A stretch of DNA of 64,000 bases from Prevotellaceae bacterium UBA4332 (lineage in GTDB: Bacteria; Bacteroidota; Bacteroidia; Bacteroidales; Bacteroidaceae). The notes below the pieces were generated by a model, which saw only the letters and a list, made by a program, of their open reading frames with translations, had not been told where the DNA came from and searched no databases. The stretch is taken from NCBI GenBank assembly GCA_002394365.1, contig DGTQ01000011.1, forward strand, positions 13,354-77,353, read 5' to 3'. Both the position numbers and the translations under genes were made by a program. Shown piece after piece: positions 56,485 to 64,000 of the stretch. The first letter of the stretch is position 1. The number at the start of each line of letters is the position of its first letter.

Positions 56485-57804
56485 CTATACTTTCTCTTTT
56501 CCGTGGAATGACTTTACCTTCATGCCCAGCTTGCCCGGCATTATGGCATTGAGGAATATACCCGTAATGGCAGCGATGGCAAGTCCCGAGAGGTGTATCG
56601 GACCGAAAGCTATATCATCATTGGCACCATACTTCACTCCGATGGCGAGCACAAGGATAAGGGCTGCCACAAACACGTTCCGCGAACTCTTCAGATCCAC
56701 CTTCTCCTCCACCAGATTGCGCACGCCTACGGCTGATATCATGCCATAGAGGATGAGGCTCACGCCACCAATAGTGGCAGCAGGCATCAGCTGGATGAGG
56801 CACGCAAACTTGGGACAGAAGGCAAGCACGATGGCTATGCAGGCTGCTATGCGTATCACTTTGGGGTCAAACACCTTGGTAAGGTTCAGCACTCCCGTGT
56901 TCTCGCCGTATGTAGTATTGGCAGGAGCGCCAAACACCGATGCCACCGCCGTTGCCACACCATCGCCTGTCAGAGTGCGGTGCAGTCCGGGGTTAGAGAG
57001 GAAGTCCTTGCCCACGGTGGAACTGATGGCAAACATATCGCCTATGTGCTCCATGATGGTGGCAAAGGCTATGGGCATGATGGCTATGATGGTGGAGAGC
57101 ATCAGCGCAGAGTTGCCGTCCTCAAAGACAGCAAGCACCGTGCGCTCCCTGCTCACAGGAAGCCCCACCCATGCTGCCTCGCCAAGCGGTGAGAAATCAA
57201 CCTCACCAAGACAGGCGGCTGTAATGTAGGACACCACAACACCGAGCAATACGGGAATAATCTTTATGATTCCCTTACCCCAGATGGATGACGTTATCAC
57301 TGTGACGATAGCCAGTATGGCAAGCGGCCAGTTAGTCTGGCAGTTTGCTATGGCAGACCCTGACAGCACCAGTCCGATGGCAATCACAATAGGACCAGTG
57401 ACAACGGGCGGAAAAAAATGCAGTATCTTCTGCACGCCAAACGACTTGATGAGAGCTGCCATGACGAAGTACATCACTCCGGCACAAGCCACACCAAGGC
57501 AGGCATAGTCAAGCGCCAGAGTCTCAGACAGTCCCTGTCCCATTCCCATCTCCTTCACCGAGGCATAACCACCGAGGAAAGCAAAAGAAGAACCGAGGAA
57601 CGCCGGCACCTGCCACTTGGCAATGAAGTGGAACAGCAGCGTGCCTATTCCGGCAAATAAGAGCGTGGTAGAAACATCAAGCCCCGTAAGGAGCGGAACG
57701 AGAACGGTTGCTCCAAACATGGCAAACAGGTGCTGCACACCGAGTATCATCATACGAGGCTTACCCAATTGGCGTGCATCATAGATAACATTTTGTGATT
57801 CCAT
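56485..57804 (-). CDS. uraA: Uracil permease (NCS2 family)
   Basis: 439 residues, about 14 membrane helices. QHLFAMFGATVLVPLLTGLDVSTTLLFAGIGTLLFH opens the NCS2 fold. GENTGVLNLTKVFDPKVIRIAACIA and ATIMEHIGDMFAISSTVG hold the substrate-binding Glu and helix-break residues. It imports uracil with protons. It is the first gene of the uraA-upp pair. A -7 element, minus-strand TAACTTTG, is at 57842-57849, divergent from the ychF promoter. Confidence 0.93.
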   Translation of the reverse strand: MESQNVIYDARQLGKPRMMILGVQHLFAMFGATVLVPLLTGLDVSTTLLFAGIGTLLFHFIAKWQVPAFLGSSFAFLGGYASVKEMGMGQGLSETLALDYACLGVACAGVMYFVMAALIKSFGVQKILHFFPPVVTGPIVIAIGLVLSGSAIANCQTNWPLAILAIVTVITSSIWGKGIIKIIPVLLGVVVSYITAACLGEVDFSPLGEAAWVGLPVSRERTVLAVFEDGNSALMLSTIIAIMPIAFATIMEHIGDMFAISSTVGKDFLSNPGLHRTLTGDGVATAVASVFGAPANTTYGENTGVLNLTKVFDPKVIRIAACIAIVLAFCPKFACLIQLMPAATIGGVSLILYGMISAVGVRNLVEEKVDLKSSRNVFVAALILVLAIGVKYGANDDIAFGPIHLSGLAIAAITGIFLNAIMPGKLGMKVKSFHGKEKV

Positions 57805-57841
57805 AAACCCTAAATTTCTTGCTTTAACAGGCTTTTGGGGG

Positions 57842-57901
57842 CAAAGTTACAAAAAAACGAGAAGAAAGCAAAAGAAAATTGCAAAAAATATTGTAACTTT
57901 G
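57842..57901. promoter_or_regulatory. Divergent -7 elements of uraA and ychF
   Basis: Minus-strand TAACTTTG at 57842-57849 and plus-strand TAACTTTG at 57894-57901, facing away from each other; neither has a clear TTTG partner. Downstream of the ychF element is a copy of the GCGCTCCGTAGGTGCTC repeat (57930-57965, reversed). Confidence 0.6.
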
Positions 57902-57989
57902 CAAACTGTAAAAATAAAGTATAAAGCAGACTCCGAGCTGTGCTCATAAGAGCACCTACGGAGCGCAAAAAAGAATAAGGTGTAAGGTT

Positions 57990-59090
57990 ATGGCATTAAA
58001 ATGTGGTATTGTAGGACTGCCTAACGTAGGCAAGTCAACATTGTTTAACTGTCTGTCGAGCGCGAAAGCGCAGGCAGCAAACTTCCCTTTCTGTACTATA
58101 GAACCTAACGTGGGCGTGATAACGGTGCCTGACGAGAGGCTGACAAAGCTGGCAGAGATTGTACACCCGGGCAGGATAGTGCCTGCCACGTGCGAGATAG
58201 TGGATATTGCCGGATTGGTGAAGGGTGCGTCGAAGGGCGAGGGACTGGGCAACAAGTTTCTTGGCAACATAAGAGAGACGGATGCCATAATCCACGTATT
58301 GCGCTGCTTTGAGGACGAGAACATCACCCACGTGGACGGCTCAATAGACCCCATCCGCGACAAGGAGATAATAGACACCGAGCTGCAACTGAAAGACCTC
58401 GAGACTATAGAGAGCCGCTATGCCAAGACGCAGAAGGTGGCATCGACAGGAAACAAGGACGCCAAGGTGGAGCTGAGCGTGCTGACAGCCTACAAGGAAT
58501 GTCTGGAGCAGGGCAGAAACGCCCGCACGGTGGAGTTTGAATCGAAGGAGGAGCAGCTGGCGGCAAGGAACCTTTTTCTGCTCACGGCGAAGCCTGTGCT
58601 ATATGTGTGCAACGTGGATGAGTCTTCAGCCAAGGACGGTAACGAATGGACTAAGAAAATCGACGCTATCGCAAAGGAGGAGGGCGCCGAAAGCATGATA
58701 GTTGCAGCAAAGACGGAGGAGGATATTGCCGGGTTCGACTCTTATGAGGACAAGCAGCTGTTCCTCGAGGAATTAGGGTTGGAGGAGAGCGGCGTGAACC
58801 GCCTCATCAAGAAGGCATATGCCCTGCTGAACCTGCAGACATTCATCACCGCTGGTGAAATGGAGGTGAAGGCATGGACATTCAAGAAAGGATGGAAGGC
58901 TCCTCAGTGTGCAGGCGTCATACATACCGATTTCGAGAAGGGCTTCATCCGTGCCGAGGTGATAAAGTACGACGACTACATAAAGTATGGCTCGGAGGCT
59001 GCCATCAAGGAAGCTGGCAAACTGGGCATCGAGGGCAAGGAATACGTGGTGCAGGATGGCGACATAATGCACTTCAGATTTAACGTATGA
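57990..59090 (+). CDS. ychF: Redox-regulated ATPase YchF (Obg-like)
   Basis: 366 residues. G1 loop GLPNVGKST at 8-16, DIAGLVKGASKGEGLGNKFL (G3 region), a coiled-coil insertion at about 120-200, and a C-terminal TGS domain ending YVVQDGDIMHFRFNV. YchF hydrolyses ATP rather than GTP and binds ribosomes. The stop TGA overlaps the ATG of lgt (ATGATGG), giving coupled translation. Confidence 0.95.
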   Translation: MALKCGIVGLPNVGKSTLFNCLSSAKAQAANFPFCTIEPNVGVITVPDERLTKLAEIVHPGRIVPATCEIVDIAGLVKGASKGEGLGNKFLGNIRETDAIIHVLRCFEDENITHVDGSIDPIRDKEIIDTELQLKDLETIESRYAKTQKVASTGNKDAKVELSVLTAYKECLEQGRNARTVEFESKEEQLAARNLFLLTAKPVLYVCNVDESSAKDGNEWTKKIDAIAKEEGAESMIVAAKTEEDIAGFDSYEDKQLFLEELGLEESGVNRLIKKAYALLNLQTFITAGEMEVKAWTFKKGWKAPQCAGVIHTDFEKGFIRAEVIKYDDYIKYGSEAAIKEAGKLGIEGKEYVVQDGDIMHFRFNV

Positions 59091-59926
59091 TGGACTTGCT
59101 TTACATATATTGGAATCCTGACACAGTAATCTGCAACTTGGGACCGCTGACCATCAGATGGTACAGCACGTGCTGGCTGGTTGGACTGCTGCTGTCTTAC
59201 TTCACGGTGAAGTATCTGTACAAGAAACTGAACCTGCCCGACGAGAAATTCGAGCCTCTGTTTCTCTACTGCTTTATCGGCATACTGATAGGGGCAAGGC
59301 TGGGGCATTGCCTCTTTTACGAGCCCGACTACTTCCTGTCGAGTGGAAAGCACGTGGTAGAGATGCTGTTGCCCATACGCTATGGCTTTGATGGCGAATG
59401 GCACTTCACAGGTTACGAGGGACTGGCAAGTCACGGCGGCACCATCGGCATTATCCTGGCTCTGCTGCTCTACAGCCACAACCTGAAGGTGAAGATGTGG
59501 ACGGTGCTCGATACTATCAGCATTTCGGTGCCCATCACGGCATGTTTCATACGTCTGGGTAACCTGATGAACAGCGAGATAATAGGCAAGCCTACCGACG
59601 TGCCCTGGGCTTTCATCTTCGAGCGAGTGGATATGCTGCCACGCCACCCAGGGCAGCTTTATGAGGCGATAGCCTACTTCTGCTTCTTCTTCGTACTGTG
59701 GTATTTCTGGCTCAAGAAGCCACAGCTGGTGGGCACATCATTCTTCTTCGGACTCGATATACTGCTCATTTTCACCTTCCGCTTCTTCATAGAATACACC
59801 AAGGAGGTGCAGGAGGCCTTCGAGCAGAACATGATTTTTGATATGGGACAAATACTCTCCATACCTTTTATTGTAATGGGAGCATACTTCACCATCCGAG
59901 GATGGAGAAAGTTCAAGAATAATTAG
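59087..59926 (+). CDS. lgt: Prolipoprotein diacylglyceryl transferase
   Basis: 279 residues with seven membrane helices. IGILIGARLGHCLFYEPDYF, LASHGGTIGIILALLLY (SHGG with the essential His) and RLGNLMNSEIIGKPTDVPWAF with the Lgt signature, and RHPGQLYEA near 205. It adds a diacylglycerol to the lipobox cysteine, the first step for the many lipoproteins in this window. Overlaps ychF by four bases. Confidence 0.95.
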   Translation: MMDLLYIYWNPDTVICNLGPLTIRWYSTCWLVGLLLSYFTVKYLYKKLNLPDEKFEPLFLYCFIGILIGARLGHCLFYEPDYFLSSGKHVVEMLLPIRYGFDGEWHFTGYEGLASHGGTIGIILALLLYSHNLKVKMWTVLDTISISVPITACFIRLGNLMNSEIIGKPTDVPWAFIFERVDMLPRHPGQLYEAIAYFCFFFVLWYFWLKKPQLVGTSFFFGLDILLIFTFRFFIEYTKEVQEAFEQNMIFDMGQILSIPFIVMGAYFTIRGWRKFKNN

Positions 59927-59956
59927 AAATTAGAAATTAGTAATTAAACCTCAGCA

Positions 59957-62593
59957 ATGGCAAAGAAAGACGGCGAACTGACACCGATGATGAAACAGTT
60001 CTTTGACTTCAAGGCTAAACACCCTGATGCGCTCCTGCTGTTTCGCTGTGGTGACTTCTATGAGACCTACTGCGACGATGCCGTGGAGGCTGCGCGCATA
60101 CTGGGAATCACGCTGACAAGGAGAAACAACGGTGCCAGTCAGGGCGATGCCATGGCGGGCTTCCCTCATCATGCCCTCGACACTTATTTGCCAAAACTTA
60201 TCAGGGCTGGCAGGCGCGTCGCCATCTGCGACCAGCTCGAAGACCCCAAACTGACAAAGAAACTCGTCAAGCGAGGCATTACGGAACTGGTGACGCCAGG
60301 CGTGGCAATGCAGGACAACGTGCTCAACTACAAGGAGAACAACTTCCTCTGCGCCATACACTATGGCAGAGCCGCCTTCGGCATATCGCTGCTCGACATC
60401 TCGACAGGCGAATTCCTCGTTGACCAGGGCACACACGAATATGTAGAGAAACTGCTCACCAACTTCCAGCCAAAGGAGGTGCTCGTGGTGAGGGGCACAA
60501 AATACAAGACGGAACAAATGTTCAGCGGCAACCGCCTATGCCTCTACGAAATGGACGACTGGGTGTTTACCGAACAGACTGCCACGCAGAAGCTGCGCCA
60601 CCATTTCAAGGTGAAGAACATGAAGGGTTTTGGCGTGGAGCAACTTAAAGACGGACTCGTGGCTGCGGGTGCCATATTGCAGTACCTCGAGATAACGCAG
60701 CACACCCACATCAGTCACATCACCAGAATACAACGCATCGACGCTGAGCGCTACGTGAGGCTCGACAGTTTCACCGTGCGCAACCTTGAACTCAACACGC
60801 CGCTGCACGAAGGCGGCACAGCCCTCATCGATGTCATTGACAACACGGTGTCGCCCATGGGAGCACGCATGTTGAGACGCTGGCTGGTATTCCCACTGAG
60901 GGAGCAGAAAAAAATCAACGAGCGCCTCGACGTAGTTGACTACTTCTTCCGCCAGCCTGACTCGCGCGACGTGATAGAGGATGAACTGCACCGCATAGGC
61001 GACATGGAGCGCATCGTATCCAAGGTGGCTGTGGGCAGGGTGAGCCCTCGCGAGGTGATGCAGCTGCGCCATGCCCTCACGGCAATAAAGCCCATCAAGG
61101 TCATCTGCATGCAGTCTGATACCGAGGTGCTGAAGCGGGTGGGTGAAAACCTTGACGCCCTTGCCGAACTGCGTACACGCATAGAGGATTGGATAGAGCC
61201 CGAACCGCCCATCGCCGTTGACAAGGGCAAGGTGATACGTGACGGCATAAACAGCGAACTCGACGAACTGCGCAAGATGGCATACAGCGGCAAGGAGTAT
61301 CTGTTGCAGATGCAGCAGCGCGAGATAGACAGGACTGGCATCAGCAGCCTGAAGATAGGCTACAACAACGTCTTCGGCTACTACCTTGAGGTGCGCAACA
61401 CGTTTAAGGACAACGTGCCTGCAGAATGGGTGCGCAAGCAGACGCTGGCACAGGCTGAGCGCTACATCACACAGGAACTGAAGGAATATGAAGAGAAAAT
61501 ACTCGGGGCTGAAGACCGCATACAGATATTGCAGACAAGGCTGTATGGGGAAATGGTGCAATACGTGCAGCAGTTTATCACCCAACTGCAGCAGGATGCC
61601 AGCCTCATAGCCGAACTGGACTGCCTGCTCTCCTTTGCTAGGACAGCTGTGGAGCATCGCTATGTGCGCCCCGTGATAGACGACAGCAACATCATAGACA
61701 TAAGGCAGGGCAGACACCCCGTCATAGAGAGCAACATGCCTGCTGGGGAAGAGTATATTCCTAACGACGTAATGCTCGACAAGGACCGTCAGCAGATAAT
61801 AATCATAACTGGTCCTAACATGGCTGGTAAGTCGGCATTACTGCGCCAGACAGCCCTCATAGTTCTTATGGCACAGATAGGCTGCTACGTGCCTGCTGAC
61901 TCGGCACGCATCGGCTTGGTGGACAAGATATTTACACGCGTGGGAGCCAGCGACAGCCTTTCTACTGGCGAGTCAACCTTCATGGTGGAGATGACAGAGG
62001 CGGCAAACATACTGAATAATGTGACTGACCGCTCGCTCGTGCTCTTCGACGAACTGGGACGTGGCACTTCCACCTACGACGGCATCTCCATAGCGTGGGC
62101 TATAGTGGAGTATCTGCACGAGCACCGAGGCAGCAACGCCCGCACTCTCTTTGCCACCCACTACCACGAACTCAACGAGATGCAAAATCACTATGGTCGC
62201 ATCAGGAATTTCAATGTGTCAGTGAAAGAAGTGGGAGGCAAGGTCATCTTCCTACGAAAACTCGTAGAGGGAGGCTCGGAGCACAGTTTCGGTATCCACG
62301 TAGCACAACTTGCCGGCATGCCGCCAAGCATAATCAAGCGGGCAGGCGAGGTGCTCACAGCCCTCGAGAAGGAAGCCAGCGAGGTAGGCAGTGCAGGAAA
62401 GAAGAAGACCGACCCCCACAAAGCCCTCAGTGAGATAGGACAGCCAGAGGGCACACAGCTCTCCTTCTACCAACTTGACGACCCTGTCCTCATGCAGGTA
62501 AGAGACGAGATACTCGGCATCGACGTGAATAACCTTACTCCACTCGAAGCCCTCAACAAGCTCAACGAAATAAAGAAAATTGTAAAGGGATAA
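59957..62593 (+). CDS. mutS: DNA mismatch repair protein MutS
   Basis: 878 residues. The mismatch-binding domain is at the start (FRCGDFYETYCDDAVEAARILGITLT, with the Phe-x-Glu pair near 32-34), followed by connector, lever and clamp domains. Walker A TGPNMAGKSALL begins near residue 617, then DELGRGTSTYDG, and ATHYHEL. It recognises mispairs and starts repair with MutL. It follows lgt by 30 bases containing AAATTAG repeats, and ends in a strong terminator. Confidence 0.97.
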   Translation: MAKKDGELTPMMKQFFDFKAKHPDALLLFRCGDFYETYCDDAVEAARILGITLTRRNNGASQGDAMAGFPHHALDTYLPKLIRAGRRVAICDQLEDPKLTKKLVKRGITELVTPGVAMQDNVLNYKENNFLCAIHYGRAAFGISLLDISTGEFLVDQGTHEYVEKLLTNFQPKEVLVVRGTKYKTEQMFSGNRLCLYEMDDWVFTEQTATQKLRHHFKVKNMKGFGVEQLKDGLVAAGAILQYLEITQHTHISHITRIQRIDAERYVRLDSFTVRNLELNTPLHEGGTALIDVIDNTVSPMGARMLRRWLVFPLREQKKINERLDVVDYFFRQPDSRDVIEDELHRIGDMERIVSKVAVGRVSPREVMQLRHALTAIKPIKVICMQSDTEVLKRVGENLDALAELRTRIEDWIEPEPPIAVDKGKVIRDGINSELDELRKMAYSGKEYLLQMQQREIDRTGISSLKIGYNNVFGYYLEVRNTFKDNVPAEWVRKQTLAQAERYITQELKEYEEKILGAEDRIQILQTRLYGEMVQYVQQFITQLQQDASLIAELDCLLSFARTAVEHRYVRPVIDDSNIIDIRQGRHPVIESNMPAGEEYIPNDVMLDKDRQQIIIITGPNMAGKSALLRQTALIVLMAQIGCYVPADSARIGLVDKIFTRVGASDSLSTGESTFMVEMTEAANILNNVTDRSLVLFDELGRGTSTYDGISIAWAIVEYLHEHRGSNARTLFATHYHELNEMQNHYGRIRNFNVSVKEVGGKVIFLRKLVEGGSEHSFGIHVAQLAGMPPSIIKRAGEVLTALEKEASEVGSAGKKKTDPHKALSEIGQPEGTQLSFYQLDDPVLMQVRDEILGIDVNNLTPLEALNKLNEIKKIVKG

Positions 62594-62603
62594 GAAAAAC
62601 ACA

Positions 62604-62646
62604 AACAACCCTATATGCTTTCACCGCATATAGGGTTGTTTTTTTT
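62604..62646 (+). terminator. Terminator after mutS
   Basis: A perfect 15-bp stem (62604-62618 with 62626-62640, loop TTTCACC) containing AACAACCC/GGGTTGTT, then a run of Ts. Confidence 0.93.
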
Positions 62647-62705
62647 GGATTAAGGTTTTTGAATTAAAGATTAAGGCTTATTTCTTAACCCTTAACCTAT
62701 AAACC

Positions 62706-64000
62706 TTACTTCACCACAATATTGATAATCTTGCCTGGCACCACGATGGTCTTGATGATTTGTTTGCCATCGGTGTACTTGGCTGTGCGCTCATCAGCGA
62801 GGGCGAGCTTCTCCACATCGTCCTTGGAAGCATCAGCAGGCACCTGCATGGTAAAGCGCGTCTTGCCCGAGAACTGCACTGGCATGGTTATCTCTGAGTC
62901 CTTCATCTTGCCCTCATCCCACTTAGGCCACTGGGCATCGAAGACGGAATAAGGTTTATTCCCTTCATCCTTATTCCAAAGCGTGTGCCACAGCTCCTCG
63001 GCAATGAACGGCGCAAACGGCGCGATGAGCACTGCGAGGTCTTTCAGGATAGCCTTGGAGTGACACTTCTGCAACTCGCCCACGGCTATCATGAAGGCAG
63101 AGATGGAGGTGTTGTAGGAGAACTGCTCTATGTCCTGCGTAACCTTCTTGATGAGCTTGTGCAGCGACTTCTCCTGCTCCGCCGTTGGAGCTTCGTCAGT
63201 AACGATGTAGTTGCCCTCACGGTCGTAGAACAAACCCCAGAGCTTCTTGAGGAAGCGGTGGCAGCCGTCGATGCCGTTGGTGTCCCATGGCTTTGACTGC
63301 TCCACTGGTCCGAGGAACATCTCATAGAGCCTCAGCGTGTCGGCACCGAATTTCTCTACTATCATGTCGGGGTTCACCACGTTGAACATGGACTTTGACA
63401 TCTTCTCGATGGCCCATCCGCAGACGTACTGCCCCTTATCGTTGAGAATAAACTCAGCATCGTTATACTCTGGTCGCCATGCCTTGAACGCCTCGATGTC
63501 GAGTATGTCGGCTGTGACGATGTTCACATCCACGTGAATAGGCGTAACATCATACTGGTCTTTCTTGTCGTAGGAAACGAAGGTGTTGGTGTCCTTTATG
63601 CGATATACAAAGTTTGACCTGCCCTGTATCATGCCCTGGTTGATGAGCTTCTGGAACGGCTCGTCCTTGCAGCTTACGCCGAGGTCGTAGAGGAACTTGC
63701 ACCAGAAGCGAGAATAGATAAGGTGGCCGGTGGCGTGCTCTGAACCGCCCACATAGAGGTCCACGTTCTGCCAGTAGTCGTCTGCCTCCCTGCTCACGAG
63801 AGCCTTGTCGTTGTGTGGGTCCATATAGCGCAGGTAGTAGGCTGATGAGCCAGCGAAGCCAGGCATGGTGTAAAGCTCGAGAGGGAAGACGGTCTTGTTG
63901 TCTATCTTTGAGTTCTCCACTATCTGCTTGTTCTCTTCGTCCCACGCCCACTTGGTGGCGTTGCCCAATGGCGGTTCGCCCGTCTCTGTAGGCAGGAACT
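62706..64000 (-). CDS. leuS: Leucyl-tRNA synthetase, C-terminal part (cut by window edge)
   Basis: The last ~431 residues of LeuRS; the frame stays open to the window edge (LPTETGEPPLGN before the first internal Met). VDLYVGGSEHATGHLIYSRF is part of the catalytic core, EKMSKSMFNVVNPD is the KMSKS ATP-binding loop, and the helical anticodon-binding domain and small C-terminal domain follow (ending IIKTIVVPGKIINIVVK). It charges tRNA-Leu, including the intron-bearing tRNA at the start of the window. It converges on mutS. Confidence 0.96.
   Translation of the reverse strand, partial: FLPTETGEPPLGNATKWAWDEENKQIVENSKIDNKTVFPLELYTMPGFAGSSAYYLRYMDPHNDKALVSREADDYWQNVDLYVGGSEHATGHLIYSRFWCKFLYDLGVSCKDEPFQKLINQGMIQGRSNFVYRIKDTNTFVSYDKKDQYDVTPIHVDVNIVTADILDIEAFKAWRPEYNDAEFILNDKGQYVCGWAIEKMSKSMFNVVNPDMIVEKFGADTLRLYEMFLGPVEQSKPWDTNGIDGCHRFLKKLWGLFYDREGNYIVTDEAPTAEQEKSLHKLIKKVTQDIEQFSYNTSISAFMIAVGELQKCHSKAILKDLAVLIAPFAPFIAEELWHTLWNKDEGNKPYSVFDAQWPKWDEGKMKDSEITMPVQFSGKTRFTMQVPADASKDDVEKLALADERTAKYTDGKQIIKTIVVPGKIINIVVK

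Noticed and set aside
60536..61717. Long minus-strand frame inside mutS
   Set aside because: Antisense shadow of a high-GC third-position coding region; His/Val/Leu-rich with no domain.

Overview
The window reads as a chromosomal segment of a Bacteroidales bacterium, most likely Prevotella or a close relative. The evidence is the recurring Bacteroidetes promoter form (TTTG, 19-20 bases, TAnnTTTG), weak ribosome binding sites, a fused SecDF, an exbB-exbD-exbD-tonB cluster, a SusR-like transmembrane AraC regulator, secreted proteins with a conserved C-terminal tail, and smalltalk and HU-like small genes. It is mostly core chromosome with one large accessory block and several repeat-rich intergenic zones. 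Nothing was searched against a database, so all family names come from reading motifs.

Layout. 1-790: a tRNA-Leu(UAA) split in its anticodon by a group I intron that carries an HNH endonuclease gene. 0.8-8.9 kb: a thioredoxin-like lipoprotein, pckA, a SpoIIE-type phosphatase and secDF. 9.0-19.8 kb: accessory block next to tRNA-Pro(CGG). It holds a lysozyme-like gene, a VirE_N/DUF3987 primase-helicase-like gene, small genes, an S24 peptidase, a convergent restriction-modification locus with a structured leader RNA, a two-gene small membrane peptide operon, an HU-like gene and a smalltalk gene. Four 9-bp iteron arrays divide this block into two segments, each bounded by inward-facing arrays. 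19.8-27.1 kb: pectin-use locus (membrane AraC regulator plus two paralogous PL1 pectate lyases). 27.4-29.6 kb: a TtcA-like tRNA thiolase, an HD hydrolase and a nitroreductase-like lipoprotein. 29.6-37.3 kb: repeat-rich zone with branched palindromic elements, a small peptide, a large secreted protein, an orphan nuclease-like gene, a candidate ~380-nt structured RNA and a PIN toxin-antitoxin module built on a triplicated terminator-promoter unit. 37.3-44.2 kb: HAD phosphatase, TPR protein, PstS-like protein and the TonB/ExbB/ExbD energy-transducing genes. 44.4-64 kb: housekeeping genes (aminotransferase, LptF/G permease, AICAR transformylase, pyrophosphatase pump, MFS transporter, upp, uraA, ychF, lgt, mutS, partial leuS).

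Two themes run through the window. First, several families of short dispersed repeats, typical of the intergenic spacers here, also occur inside genes, where they stay in frame and are translated as low-complexity linkers (secDF, the AraC regulator, both pectate lyases, the TtcA-like gene, the HAD gene). Second, several repeated palindromic elements keep their flanks or loops while their stem sequences differ between copies but still pair, which is the signature expected of selected or template-corrected structure.
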